A stretch of 64,000 nt of DNA from Cyanobium sp. Aljojuca 7A6 (GCF_024346455.1 NZ_JAGQCY010000007.1:84631-148630); one strand, 5' to 3'. Counted from the first letter of the stretch, positions 9,983 through 18,923 are shown. Program-made: numbers and translations. Notes: generated from the letters alone by a model not told the origin.

Positions 9983-11092
9983 TTACCGATTCAGAAGTTG
10001 CCGGCGCAGGCGTTCGCCGCTGCGGGCCAGCAGCAGGCCCGTGGCCCGTTCGAGGGCCTCCTCGAGACGCTCGAAGCGCCCGGCGAACCACAGGTAGGCC
10101 GCCACGTTCCAGCGCAGCGCCGGCATCAGGGCGCCTTCGCCGCAGAGGGCCGCCAGAGCCTGCGATTGCCACAGCTCCAGACCCTGCCAGGGCACCTCGG
10201 CGCTGGTGATGCCGTGGTCGCGGGGGTGGAGCAGGATCCGCTCGGTGACGCCCTGGCGCACCCGGGCGGTGATGCCGGCGCGGGAGGTGGGCAGGTCGGT
10301 GGAGCCCTCCAGCCCCTTCACGGTCAGCAGGTCGGTCTCGCCGCAGTCCTGCAGGGCCTGCCAGGCGCGGGTCTCGGTGGGGGGATGGACGAAGCCGCTC
10401 ACCAGCAGGTGCTTCCCACGGTGCGGCGTCCACAGCAGCTCCAGGCTCGCCACCGGCGGCCGTTTGCCGATGGCATCGCGAACCGGCACCAGCCTCTCGG
10501 CCAGGGGGAAATGGTCAGGCTGGTGGGTGAGGGCCAGCCCATGGCAGTCGAGGCGCCGCTGGACATCGCTCAGAGGCAGGCCGCTCGAGGGGATGCCGAT
10601 CGCCTCGAACAGCTCGGCCAGGGTGACGCCGAACTTCACCGGCATCGGTTCGCCGCCATGCAGCACCACCGGCAGGTCGTCGCTGGCCAGCACCAGGGCC
10701 ACCAGGGGCAGCAGGGGGGCGGTGCGGCTGCGGCCGTCGTAGGGCACCCCGAAGCAGAGCGGCCGCCGTCCGGGTGTCTCCAGCACCGGACCCCAGCGGC
10801 GGTAACTGTCGAGCATGCCGGCGAGCTCGGTGGGGTGGGGGCGACGGATGCGGTGGGCGATCAGGAAGGCCCCCATCTGGGCGTCATCGACCAGCCCCCG
10901 CAGCATCAGGTCCATGGCCTCAGCGGCCTCCTGCCGATCCAGGCCGGTGCTGGTGTGCTCACCACTGCCGACCTTGCCGATCAGCTCACGGAAGCGGGCC
11001 CGCTCCGGGCCGAGCGCCCGCAGGCGGAGCTGGCGCCGATCCACCGCGGCGTCGGCCCCCAGGCGGGTCGGTTCTGGTAACAGTGACGACAT
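9983..11092 (-). CDS. TrpD/YbiB-like protein (anthranilate phosphoribosyltransferase family), copy 1
   Basis: A 369-residue member of the nucleoside phosphorylase/anthranilate phosphoribosyltransferase fold. Helical N-terminal part (LDRQEAAEAMDLMLRGLVDDAQMGAFLIAHRIRRP segment near residues 50-85) is followed by the alpha/beta part. The normal TrpD phosphoribosyl-diphosphate loop (GTGGD) is not seen; instead there is FGVPYDGRSRTAPLLPL, so TrpD activity is unlikely. YbiB/TrpD2 relatives bind nucleic acid; that function is a possibility only. It sits between nrtA and nirA, divergent from nirA. A paralogue lies at 19689-20843. Called anthranilate phosphoribosyltransferase-like in many cyanobacteria. 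Confidence 0.8.
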   Translation of the reverse strand: MSSLLPEPTRLGADAAVDRRQLRLRALGPERARFRELIGKVGSGEHTSTGLDRQEAAEAMDLMLRGLVDDAQMGAFLIAHRIRRPHPTELAGMLDSYRRWGPVLETPGRRPLCFGVPYDGRSRTAPLLPLVALVLASDDLPVVLHGGEPMPVKFGVTLAELFEAIGIPSSGLPLSDVQRRLDCHGLALTHQPDHFPLAERLVPVRDAIGKRPPVASLELLWTPHRGKHLLVSGFVHPPTETRAWQALQDCGETDLLTVKGLEGSTDLPTSRAGITARVRQGVTERILLHPRDHGITSAEVPWQGLELWQSQALAALCGEGALMPALRWNVAAYLWFAGRFERLEEALERATGLLLARSGERLRRQLLNR

Positions 11093-11216
11093 GGGAGGAC
11101 GGTTCCATGCCGGAAACTAATCCTTGTTGATCGGTGGGTCTGCGCAGCTTTCTCTGGCGCTCCCCGACAAACGATCCTTCCCGACGACGCAGCTCTCATC
11201 GGCGTCCCGGCCTCCG

Positions 11217-11234
11217 ACAACCCCCCGGGGTTGT
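11217..11234. repeat. Perfect inverted repeat upstream of nirA
   Basis: Arms acaacccc (11217-11224) and ggggttgt (11227-11234) separated by cc. It lies 63 nt before the nirA ATG and within the region shared with the divergent TrpD-like gene. It could be an operator or a small hairpin. It does not match the NtcA consensus GTA-N8-TAC. Confidence 0.5.
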
Positions 11235-11296
11235 TTGCGTCCTCCTGCCAGGCAGGGATCCTCCGCGTGGCCGGCCATGCGGACCGCCGTTTTCCC

Positions 11297-12886
11297 ATGA
11301 CCAGCACCGACACCAGCACCGAGACCAGCTCCGGGCTCACCACGCCGCCAGCGCCCAGCCTCAGCAAGGTCGAACAGGCCAAGGCGGAGCTCTGCGGCCT
11401 GGATCTGGCCCCGCGGCTGGCGGAATTGGCCGCCGGGGGCTGGGAGTCCCTGGATGAGGCCACCCTGACGATTCGCCTCAAGTGGCTGGGGATCTTCTTC
11501 CGTCCCGTCACCCCCGGTCGCTTCATGGTTCGGCTGCGGCTGCCCAACGGCGTGATCCGGGCCGAACAGCTGGAAGCGCTGGGTGACGCGGTCGACCGCT
11601 GCGGCGAGCACGGCAGCGCCGACATCACCACCCGCCAGAACCTGCAGCTGCGGGGGCTGCTGCTGGAGGACATGGCGCCCCTGCTGGCGGAGCTGGAGCG
11701 GGTGGGCCTCACCAGCCGCCAGTCGGGCCACGACAACCCGCGCAACATCACCGGCAATCCCCTGGCCGGACTCGATCCTGAGGAACTGGTCGACACCCGC
11801 CCGCTGGTGGACGCCATCCAGGCCCGGCTGCTGGCCGATGGCGGTCCCCGCAACCTGCCGCGCAAGTTCAACGTGGCGGTGGGCGGCGCCCCCGACAGCT
11901 TCCTGCTCCACAACGACCTCGCCTTCCTGCCGGCGCCCCATCCGCAGGATCCGGCCGCGCCGCTCGGTTTCACGGTGATGGTGGGCGGCTTCTTCTCGGC
12001 CCAGCGCAACGAACTGGCCATTCCCCTCGGCCTCTGGCTGCGGCCCGACCAGCTGCCGGACTTCACCCTGGCCCTGCTGCGGCACTACGACACCCACGGC
12101 AACCGGGTGCAGCGCAACAAAAGCCGGCTGATGTATCTGATCGATGGCCTGGGGCTGGAGGCCTACCGCGCCGCCGTGCTGGAGGCCCACCGGGAGCTGG
12201 CCGGGGCTTCGGCGGCGCTGCCCCTGCCCCATGACGGTCGCCATCTGGTGGTGCGCTCCCCCCGCGACGGGCTGGGAGTCCAGGCCCAGAAGCAGGCGGG
12301 CCTGCACTGGGCGGGGTTGCACGTGCCGATGGGGCGCCTCGACGCCGCCTCCATGCTCGAGCTGGCCCGCCTGGCCCGCACCTACGGCAGCGGTGAGCTG
12401 CGCTTCACCGAGGCCCAGAACGTGCTGATCGTGAATGTGCCGGCCGATCGCCTCGGGGCCCTGGAGGCCGAACCGCTGCTGGAACGGTTCCGCCTGGAGC
12501 CTGGCGCCCTGCAGGCCGAAGCGGTGAGCTGCACGGGCAGCCGCTACTGCAGCTTTGCCCTGATCCCCACCAAGCGCACCGCCCAGGCGGTGATCGACGA
12601 ACTGGAGCGGCGCCTGGAGCTGCCCGAGGCCGTGCGCAGCCACTGGACCGGCTGCCCCAACGCCTGCGGCCAGCCCTACATGGGCCAGATCGGCCTGATG
12701 GGGGCCAAGGCCCGCCAGGACGGCCAGATGGTGGAGGCAGCCAAGATCTTCCTGGGGGGCCGCCTGGATCAGGACCCGCAGCTGGCCGAATTGCACGGCA
12801 AGGCGGTGCCCCTGACCGAGCTCGCTGACGCGCTGGAAGGGTTGCTGGTGGAACGGTTCGGCGCCCGGCGGCGGGCCGCGCCGTGA
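11297..12886 (+). CDS. nirA: Ferredoxin-nitrite reductase
   Basis: Six-electron reduction of nitrite to ammonium with reduced ferredoxin, using siroheme and a 4Fe-4S cluster. The 529-residue protein shows two ferredoxin-like and two catalytic repeats (nitrite/sulfite reductase fold). NLQLRG-type siroheme contacts occur near residue 115. The cluster/siroheme Cys set is in the C-terminal half: SCTGSRYC and GCPNACGQP. Start: ATG at 11297 gives the usual length; the frame is open upstream to a TTG at 11231, but those 22 residues are atypical. Its stop overlaps the GTG of the next gene (GTGA). Confidence 0.95.
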   Translation: MTSTDTSTETSSGLTTPPAPSLSKVEQAKAELCGLDLAPRLAELAAGGWESLDEATLTIRLKWLGIFFRPVTPGRFMVRLRLPNGVIRAEQLEALGDAVDRCGEHGSADITTRQNLQLRGLLLEDMAPLLAELERVGLTSRQSGHDNPRNITGNPLAGLDPEELVDTRPLVDAIQARLLADGGPRNLPRKFNVAVGGAPDSFLLHNDLAFLPAPHPQDPAAPLGFTVMVGGFFSAQRNELAIPLGLWLRPDQLPDFTLALLRHYDTHGNRVQRNKSRLMYLIDGLGLEAYRAAVLEAHRELAGASAALPLPHDGRHLVVRSPRDGLGVQAQKQAGLHWAGLHVPMGRLDAASMLELARLARTYGSGELRFTEAQNVLIVNVPADRLGALEAEPLLERFRLEPGALQAEAVSCTGSRYCSFALIPTKRTAQAVIDELERRLELPEAVRSHWTGCPNACGQPYMGQIGLMGAKARQDGQMVEAAKIFLGGRLDQDPQLAELHGKAVPLTELADALEGLLVERFGARRRAAP

Positions 12887-13581
12887 CCGTCCCCGTGACC
12901 GCCGCCCTCGCCGCCTGGGATCCCCTGCAGCTGCCCGCCAGCGGCAGTCCCGACCGCTGGCCCTGGCTGCAGGGGCTGCGGCGGTCGCGCGACCTCGATC
13001 TGGAGCCCTGGTTGCGGGCCGTCGAGTCAGGCCAGCTGCTGCCGGCCCCGGATCTCCTGGGCGCCCTGGCGGATCGGCTCGACGGCCCGGCGGCGGCCCG
13101 ACTGCTGGCCTGGTGGCTGGCCGAGCCCGCGGCGGACCCTGCCCTGCTGGCCGTGATCGGCCGCCATCGCCATCCCCGCTGCCGGGTTCTGCTGCGGCAG
13201 GCCCTGGAGGCAGCCAGCACCGGCGCCGGGCGAAACGCGCTGCTGCTGCCCCTGCTGGGCCACCAGCGCGATCCCGCGGACTTCACGCTGCTGCGGCAGC
13301 GGGCCCTGGCCCCCCTGCCACTGCAGCAGCGCCGTGCGGCCCTCGAGGGCCTGGCGGTGGGGTTGGCGGCGTGGCCGCTGGCGCCCCTCCGGCAGACCCT
13401 GCGCCACCTCATCGGGGATCTGGATCCCGCCCTGGCCGCCACCGCCGTGGACCTGGTGGCCCGTCTGCCGGGGGGATCGGCGGACCTGGCCGACCTCGAT
13501 CGGGGCCGGCTGGCTCCGGAGCTGGCCCGACGGGTGGAACGGCGCCTCGCCGGGGCGGGTCCGGTCACGGCGGCCGGGTGA
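12883..13581 (+). CDS. HEAT-repeat-like protein coupled to nirA
   Basis: A 232-residue, Leu/Ala/Arg-rich all-helical protein. Repeating units of about 30 residues with paired helices (for example ALLAVIGRHRHPRCRVLLRQ and TLLRQRALAPLPLQQRRAAL) suggest HEAT or PBS-lyase-like repeats. No signal peptide or membrane segment. The GTG start overlaps the nirA stop in GTGA, so it is probably translated by coupling. HEAT-like proteins often help insert or protect cofactors, so an accessory role for NirA is a reasonable guess, but no function is recognised. Confidence 0.6.
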   Translation: MTVPVTAALAAWDPLQLPASGSPDRWPWLQGLRRSRDLDLEPWLRAVESGQLLPAPDLLGALADRLDGPAAARLLAWWLAEPAADPALLAVIGRHRHPRCRVLLRQALEAASTGAGRNALLLPLLGHQRDPADFTLLRQRALAPLPLQQRRAALEGLAVGLAAWPLAPLRQTLRHLIGDLDPALAATAVDLVARLPGGSADLADLDRGRLAPELARRVERRLAGAGPVTAAG

Positions 13582-13618
13582 TCATGGAGTTCACCCCAGC
13601 GCCCATGCGGCGAGGCCG

Positions 13619-14128
13619 ATGTTCCGTCACCTGCTGGTGCCCACCGACGGCTCCGATCTCTCGGACGGCGCCATCCGCCGGGCGGTGAGCTTCGCCCGCG
13701 AAACCGGGGCCACCATCACCTTCCTGCACGTGCTCGCCAACCTGTCGATGCCGCCCCAGGGCTCCCTCTACGGCGATCCGGTGCTGCTCGATCCGGCCGT
13801 GGTGGCGCAGTTCAGCCGGGCGGAGCGGGCCTACGCCGCCGGGCTGCTGGAGCGGGCCAGGGCCCTGGCCGAGGAGGCGGGTGTCCGCTGCGACACGGCC
13901 GTGGGCGAACACCCCGTCGTCCACGAGGCGATCATCGAGGCCGCCAGCCGCCATGGCTGCGACCTGATCTTCATGGCCTCCCATGGCCGCCGCGGTCTTG
14001 CCGGGCTGCTGCTGGGCAGCGAGACCCAGCGGGTGCTGACCCACACCGACCTGCCCGTGCTGGTGTTTCGGCGCCCGGAGCCCCCCGCCGGCAACGATCA
14101 GGAGGCCCCCTCGGCGCCGGCCTGCTGA
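13619..14128 (+). CDS. Universal stress protein, UspA family
   Basis: Single-domain Usp of 169 residues beginning MFRHLLVPTDGSDLSDGA, the canonical first strand and loop. The nucleotide-binding signature near the end reads ASHG-x9-GS (normal form G-x2-G-x9-G[S/T]); only the first Gly is changed, to Ala, so ATP binding is likely kept. The frame is open far upstream inside the preceding gene, but the domain starts exactly at the ATG at 13619. It is 37 nt after the HEAT-like gene and converges on the OpuC-like fusion, overlapping it by 31 nt. Confidence 0.88.
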   Translation: MFRHLLVPTDGSDLSDGAIRRAVSFARETGATITFLHVLANLSMPPQGSLYGDPVLLDPAVVAQFSRAERAYAAGLLERARALAEEAGVRCDTAVGEHPVVHEAIIEAASRHGCDLIFMASHGRRGLAGLLLGSETQRVLTHTDLPVLVFRRPEPPAGNDQEAPSAPAC

Positions 14129-15693
14129 AGCCGCCAGCGGCGCACCACCTCCTCCACACCCAGGCCGTCGAGATCGACCTGGGCATTGAGGCGCTGCATC
14201 GTGGCGGCGGGGATCTGGCCGGCCAGGGCTTCGATCACGGGCACCAGCTCCGGGCGCCGCCGCAGGCTGGCGGCGTTGAACACGGGTACGGCTTCGTAGG
14301 GGGGGAAGTAGTGGCGGTCGTCCCTCAGCTGTTGCAGGTCGAGGGCGGGGATCAGGCCATTGGTGGTGTCGCCGGCGATCAGGTCAACCCGCCCCTCGGC
14401 CAGGGCCCGGTAGGTGAGACCCAGGTCCATGGCCTCGGGGGGCTGGGCGAAGCGCAGCCCGTAGCGCTGGGCCAGGCCGACGAAGCCATCGGGCCGATTG
14501 AGGAATTCGTAGCCGAAGCCCGCCCGCCAGGTGGGGGTGTGGGGGGCCGCCTCACTGATCGTGGCGATCCCCAGCCGCCGGGCTGCATCGCGCCGCACCA
14601 GGATCGCAAAGCTGTTTTCGAACCCCAGCGAGGGGAACACGCTGAGTCCGAAGCGCTCGCCATACAGCCGGCGCGTTTCCTCGAACACCTGCCGCGCCGG
14701 ATCGGGCGTGTCCGGCGGCGGTGGGGGCTGGTCAAGCAGCGTGGTCCAGGCGGTGCCGGTGTATTCCACATAGCCGTCGATGCGGCCGCTGCGCACGGCG
14801 GCGTGGATCAGGCCGGTGCCCCCCAGGCCGAAGTCCCGCCGCACCTTCAACGGGGTGGCGGCCTCGATCTGCTGGGCCAGCAGTTCCCCCAGGATCAGTT
14901 GTTCGGTGAAGCTCTTGCTGCCGATCCGCACCGTGCCGGTGTTGGCGGTAGGCAGCAGTTGCAGGGCCAGCACGGTGCCCAGGGCAAGGCCCGCCAGGAG
15001 CCACGCGAGCCGCAGAGGCCGTCGTCGGCCGGCGGCGGTTCCCTTGGCACGGGGCTGGGCCAGCCGTCGCTCCAGCAGCCCCAGGCCGCCATCGGCGACC
15101 AGGGCGATGGCGGCGGCCGGCAGGGCCCCGGCCAGGATCAGGCCGTTGTTCACCGTGGCGATGCCCCGGAAGATGAACACCCCCAGGCCGCCGGCGCCGA
15201 TGGCGGCGGCGATCGTGGCCACCCCAACGCTGATCACCGTGGCCACCCGGAGGCCGGCCATCAGGGTGGGCAGGGCCAGAGGCAGCTCCACCCGCAGCAG
15301 CACCTGGCGGCCGCTGAGTCCGAGGGCTTGGCCGGCCTGCTTCAACCCTGGGGGCACCTGGGCCAGGCCGGTGACCAGACCCCGCAGCAGGGGCAGCAGG
15401 GCGTAGAGGGTGAGGGCCACGATCGCCGGTGTGGTGCCGATGCCCCCCAGCAGCGGCACGGTGAGCAGCAGCCCGAAGATCGCCAGGCTGGGGACCGTCT
15501 GCACCGTGCTGGCCACCGCCAGCACCGGCCCGGCCCAGCGGGGCCGGCGGCTGATCCACAGGCCCAGCGGCAGGCTGATCGCCAGGGCCAGGCCGATGGC
15601 GGTGCCCACCAGCAGCAGGTGCTCGCCGCTGCGCTGCAGGATCTCCCCCGCCAGGGCGCCATCCCACCAGGCCGGCGGCCACGGGCCGGTCAA
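14098..15693 (-). CDS. Osmoprotectant-type ABC transporter, permease fused to substrate-binding domain
   Basis: A 531-residue fusion. Residues about 1-210 are a ProW/OpuCB-like permease with five or six hydrophobic segments and the EAA loop (LKQAGQALGLSGRQVLLRVELPLALP region). After a further membrane span near 240-255, residues about 262-520 are an OpuCC/ProX-like glycine betaine/choline-binding domain starting VRIGSKSFTEQLILGELLAQ. Such fusions are known in OpuC/OpuA-type systems. The TTG at 15693 overlaps the stop of the upstream permease gene (TTGA), preferred to an ATG at 15846 that lies inside that gene in another frame. No matching ATPase gene is nearby. Confidence 0.85.
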   Translation of the reverse strand: MTGPWPPAWWDGALAGEILQRSGEHLLLVGTAIGLALAISLPLGLWISRRPRWAGPVLAVASTVQTVPSLAIFGLLLTVPLLGGIGTTPAIVALTLYALLPLLRGLVTGLAQVPPGLKQAGQALGLSGRQVLLRVELPLALPTLMAGLRVATVISVGVATIAAAIGAGGLGVFIFRGIATVNNGLILAGALPAAAIALVADGGLGLLERRLAQPRAKGTAAGRRRPLRLAWLLAGLALGTVLALQLLPTANTGTVRIGSKSFTEQLILGELLAQQIEAATPLKVRRDFGLGGTGLIHAAVRSGRIDGYVEYTGTAWTTLLDQPPPPPDTPDPARQVFEETRRLYGERFGLSVFPSLGFENSFAILVRRDAARRLGIATISEAAPHTPTWRAGFGYEFLNRPDGFVGLAQRYGLRFAQPPEAMDLGLTYRALAEGRVDLIAGDTTNGLIPALDLQQLRDDRHYFPPYEAVPVFNAASLRRRPELVPVIEALAGQIPAATMQRLNAQVDLDGLGVEEVVRRWRLQQAGAEGAS

Positions 15694-17042
15694 GGCGCTT
15701 CGGCCGGCATCAGGGCCCGGGTGGCCCAGAACAGGGGCACACTCACGCCGATCAGCAGCAGGGCCCAGCCGCTGTTGGCGGTGTCGTTGAGCAGGGCGCC
15801 CACCAGGAAGGCGATCGATCCCACCAGCACGATGGCGGTGCTCCATGGGTGGCCCCAGGCCTGGAACGGCCGTGGCCGCTCCGGCTCCCGCAGGCGCAGC
15901 ACAAACAGGCAGACGATCCCCACCAGGTAAAGGCTGACGTAGAGGAACGCCGCCAGCCCGAGCAGGATCGTGAAATCGCCGGCAAGCACCAGCAGGGCCG
16001 AGGCCAGGCTGGTGAGCACCAGGGCCACGGTGGGGGTGCCGCCCTTGTTCACCCGGTCGACCAGGGGGCTGAAAAGTTTGTCCCGGCTGAGGCCATAAAG
16101 GATGCGGGGGGCGCCCATGATCGAGGCGTTGATCAGGCCCGCCAGGGACACCAGCGCCAGCACGGTGATCGCCTGGCCGCCGAAGGCGCCGAACAGCAGG
16201 GCGGCCGCATCCGCCACCGGCAGGCTGGAGACGGCGATCACCTTCAGGGGCAGCACCCGCAGCAGGGCCAGGTTGAACAGGGTGTAAATGGCGATCACGG
16301 CCAGAACCCCGCCGATCAGGGAGCGGGGCAGGTCCTCCTGGGGTTCGCTGAACTCCTCGGAGAAGTAGATGGGGCTGTGCCAGCCGTCGTACGTGGTGAC
16401 GATCGCCTGCAGGGAGAACACCAGCGCCACCGCCAGGCCGGTCCAGCCCGCCGGGGTGGCGAGGGCCGCGGCCGGGGTGGGGATCGCCGCACTGGCGGCG
16501 GCGCGGCTGTCGGGGCCACCCAGCAGGAAGCAGGCCGCCACCACCGCCAGGAAGGCGATCGCCTTGGCCAGGCTGAGCAGCTTCTGGCTGCCGCTGCCGG
16601 CCTCCACCCCCAGCAGCTGGATGCAGGTGAACAGGGCCACCACCGCCAGCCCCACCAGCTTTCCGGGCAGCTCCAGGCCCGGCAGCAGGAACAGCGTGTA
16701 CTCGCCGATGGTGATCGCCACCCAGGCGATGCCGGTGCAGTGGCCGATCCAGTCCATCCAGCCCACGCTGAAGCCGGCGGCATCGCCGAAGCAGCGTCGG
16801 GCGTAGACGTACCAGCCGCCGGCCAGGGGCAGGCTGGCCCCCAGCTCCGCCACGGCGATGGCGCCGAGCAGGGCATAGAGGCCGCCGGCCAGCCAGGCCG
16901 CCACCACCCAGGGGCCGCTGCCCATCTGGGCCGCCACCAGACCGGGGGTGCGCAGGATGCCGGCGCCGATGGTGCCACCCACCGCTCCGGCGACGCCGAA
17001 GGTCACCCCCAGCACGTTGAGCAGGCGGCCCGGCGACTCCAA
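15690..17042 (-). CDS. APC-family amino acid permease
   Basis: A 450-residue polytopic membrane protein with about 12 hydrophobic segments. The first helix carries the broken-helix GGTIGAGILRTPG motif of the amino acid-polyamine-organocation superfamily, which binds substrate backbone groups. Substrate not predictable (amino acid or amine). The start is a TTG at 17042, with no convincing ATG upstream; a GTG ten codons on is an alternative. It is 35 nt after the MpaB-like gene and overlaps the next gene by 4 nt. Confidence 0.85.
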   Translation of the reverse strand: MESPGRLLNVLGVTFGVAGAVGGTIGAGILRTPGLVAAQMGSGPWVVAAWLAGGLYALLGAIAVAELGASLPLAGGWYVYARRCFGDAAGFSVGWMDWIGHCTGIAWVAITIGEYTLFLLPGLELPGKLVGLAVVALFTCIQLLGVEAGSGSQKLLSLAKAIAFLAVVAACFLLGGPDSRAAASAAIPTPAAALATPAGWTGLAVALVFSLQAIVTTYDGWHSPIYFSEEFSEPQEDLPRSLIGGVLAVIAIYTLFNLALLRVLPLKVIAVSSLPVADAAALLFGAFGGQAITVLALVSLAGLINASIMGAPRILYGLSRDKLFSPLVDRVNKGGTPTVALVLTSLASALLVLAGDFTILLGLAAFLYVSLYLVGIVCLFVLRLREPERPRPFQAWGHPWSTAIVLVGSIAFLVGALLNDTANSGWALLLIGVSVPLFWATRALMPAEAP

Positions 17043-17077
17043 GTCCGGGGGCGCCGGATCGGGGGGAGCGGAGGGCG

Positions 17078-18142
17078 TCAGGAGGCGATCACCCGTTCCA
17101 GCAGGGCGTGGAGCTCGTCCAGTTCGTGGCGACTCAGCAGCCAGTCGCCCTGCTGATCCTTGGTGACGCGGGCCTCGATGATCCAGCCGTCTTCCGTGCG
17201 CGCGATGGCGAAATGGGGGGACTGGAAAGGGGCGACCATGGGCTGGCGGGAAAGAGGCGGTACCTCCTGCTTAGCCAGATCCGCCAGCAGCGGTGGTGGG
17301 CCCAGCTGCTCGAGCCGGAACGTGTCGCCGTAGCTGGGGGTGGGCTGCTGGGAATAGAAACGGGCGGCGGCGGGCCGGCCCAGGCGGCGGCGGGTGCTGG
17401 CCACCAGGGCGGCGGCCCGGCTGCGCCCTCGCAGGGCCTGCAGCACCAGCGTCTGCAGCCAGTCGGGCGGGGTGCTCCAACCCAGGGCGGCGCAGGTCTG
17501 GCGATCCAGCAGGCCCAGCAGTCCCTGCCTCAGGGCGGGGCGCAGGGGCGCGGGCCAGTCGGCCAGGAGCATGGCCAGGGTGGCCTCGGCGATGCGGCGG
17601 TTGGTGGCGGCCGGGGCGAAGACGTCCCGCTCCACCCGCTCGTTCAGGGCCAGCAGCGCCTCGAGGCTGTCCGGCAGGTCTGTGATCCCCATCCGTTCGC
17701 CCACCCCGCCCCAGAAGCGGAACAGGTGCTCCTGCTCCAGGGGCGTCAGCGGCCGCCAGCCATAACGGGCCAGCCAGCGGATCGGCTCCGCCACGAAGGT
17801 GGAGAGCACATACAGGAAATCGTCGTTGCCGATCGCGTAGTGGCCGTGGATGCGGTTCATGCGCGCGATCACGGCGGCTCCGGCCGGGCTGCCTGGCCCA
17901 TGGCGCAGCAGTTCGGCCACCATCAGACCCGTGTCGTCGTAGCGCTTACGGGGCCGGTGCTCGAACTCCCCGGTGCGGGCCAGCAGGCCGGAGATGGAGG
18001 GGACGCAGAAGGTCTTGAGCAGGGCCAGCTCCAGGGCCCGGGTGAGGTCCCAGGAAAACAGTTCCCCCGCCAGCTGATGGGCGGTGGCTTCGGCGGCCCG
18101 CAGGGTCGTGGCGGCGTCTGGCGGTTCGGTGGGGGGATGCAT
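17078..18142 (-). CDS. MpaB/latex-clearing type oxygenase family protein (DUF2236)
   Basis: A 354-residue soluble protein of the MpaB/rubber-oxygenase family, haem b proteins of largely unknown bacterial role. Family features seen are RKRYDDTG, RMNRIHGHYAIGNDDFLYVLSTF (about residues 94-116) containing the conserved His that follows the Asn-Arg, and the helix RFWGGVGERMGI. No signal peptide. It lies 10 nt after DUF924 and 35 nt before an APC permease on the same strand, so a shared transcript is likely. Substrate unknown. Confidence 0.75.
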   Translation of the reverse strand: MHPPTEPPDAATTLRAAEATAHQLAGELFSWDLTRALELALLKTFCVPSISGLLARTGEFEHRPRKRYDDTGLMVAELLRHGPGSPAGAAVIARMNRIHGHYAIGNDDFLYVLSTFVAEPIRWLARYGWRPLTPLEQEHLFRFWGGVGERMGITDLPDSLEALLALNERVERDVFAPAATNRRIAEATLAMLLADWPAPLRPALRQGLLGLLDRQTCAALGWSTPPDWLQTLVLQALRGRSRAAALVASTRRRLGRPAAARFYSQQPTPSYGDTFRLEQLGPPPLLADLAKQEVPPLSRQPMVAPFQSPHFAIARTEDGWIIEARVTKDQQGDWLLSRHELDELHALLERVIAS

Positions 18143-18152
18143 CGGGCGCGGG

Positions 18153-18698
18153 TCAGAAGCGGGAGCCGGGCTGCAGGAGGAAGGCCACTTCCTCGTTGGT
18201 GCTGGGCCGGCCCAGGGCCGCGTTGCGATGGGGAAAGCGACCGAAGCGGACGATCACCTCCAGGTGGCGGCGGGCGAACTCGGCGGTGCGCGCGTCGGTG
18301 TGGCGCTCGAACAGGGGCAGGCCCAGCTCCTGGAGGGCCAGATCCTCACTGTGCATCAGGGGCATCAGCCAGAACGGCCGCCGTTCTGGTGCCGGCTCCG
18401 CGTCGACCCAGCCGGCCTCCAGGGCCCGAAGCGTCAGGGCCTGGGCCTGGCCATCCCCGGCGAAGGCGCGGGCCTGGTCGCGCCAGATCTGACGGGGGAA
18501 CTGGTCGAGCAGCAGCAGCAGGGCGAGGGCGTACGGGGCGGTCTCGCCCCAGGGGGCCAGGCCGCCGGCCAGGGCCTGTTCGGTGAGCTCCGCGAACCGT
18601 TTCCGCACGGCCTGGTCGCCCTCGGCACCAGGCCTGAACCAGGCGGAGGGGGGAAGCTCATCGAACCAGAAATGCAGTACCTCCTCTGGGGTCGGCAT
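18153..18698 (-). CDS. DUF924 family protein
   Basis: A 181-residue all-helical soluble protein with the DUF924 signatures: VLHFWFDEL near the N-terminus, LDQFPRQIWR near residue 86, PFWLMPLMHSED near 120 and GRFPHRNAALGR near 152. These proteins have a TPR-like fold and no established biochemical function. It is 3 nt after the small membrane protein gene and 10 nt before the MpaB-like gene. Confidence 0.85.
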   Translation of the reverse strand: MPTPEEVLHFWFDELPPSAWFRPGAEGDQAVRKRFAELTEQALAGGLAPWGETAPYALALLLLLDQFPRQIWRDQARAFAGDGQAQALTLRALEAGWVDAEPAPERRPFWLMPLMHSEDLALQELGLPLFERHTDARTAEFARRHLEVIVRFGRFPHRNAALGRPSTNEEVAFLLQPGSRF

Positions 18699-18701
18699 GG
18701 C

Positions 18702-18923
18702 TCAGATGAGGAATCGGGACAGAAGAAAGGGAAGCACCATCAGCACCAGAGCCACGGCCACCAGGGCGGCCAGGTTGCTGAAGCCGAAGGGGATCACCAC
18801 CAGCAGCACCCCACAGCCCAGGGCCACTGCGTGGCCCTGCTTCTTGCCGTACAGCATGTAGCCCAGTCCGACCGACCCGAACAACAGCGCCAGCAGCAGG
18901 CGGAGGCTGGGATCGCTGCGCAT
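18702..18923 (-). CDS. Small two-helix membrane protein
   Basis: A 73-residue protein with two hydrophobic segments (about residues 8-24 and 32-68, the latter long enough for one or two spans) joined by YGKKQGHA. It resembles a widespread small family sometimes labelled amino acid transport protein (GLGYMLYGKKQ signature), for which no mechanism is known. The frame continues upstream to 18983, but the ATG at 18923 gives the compact family form. First gene of a five-gene minus-strand run ending at 14098. Confidence 0.65.
   Translation of the reverse strand: MRSDPSLRLLLALLFGSVGLGYMLYGKKQGHAVALGCGVLLVVIPFGFSNLAALVAVALVLMVLPFLLSRFLI

Noticed and set aside
9808..11296. NtcA site (GTA-N8-TAC) upstream of nrtA or nirA
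   Set aside because: Expected from biology, but no match was found in the two upstream regions.
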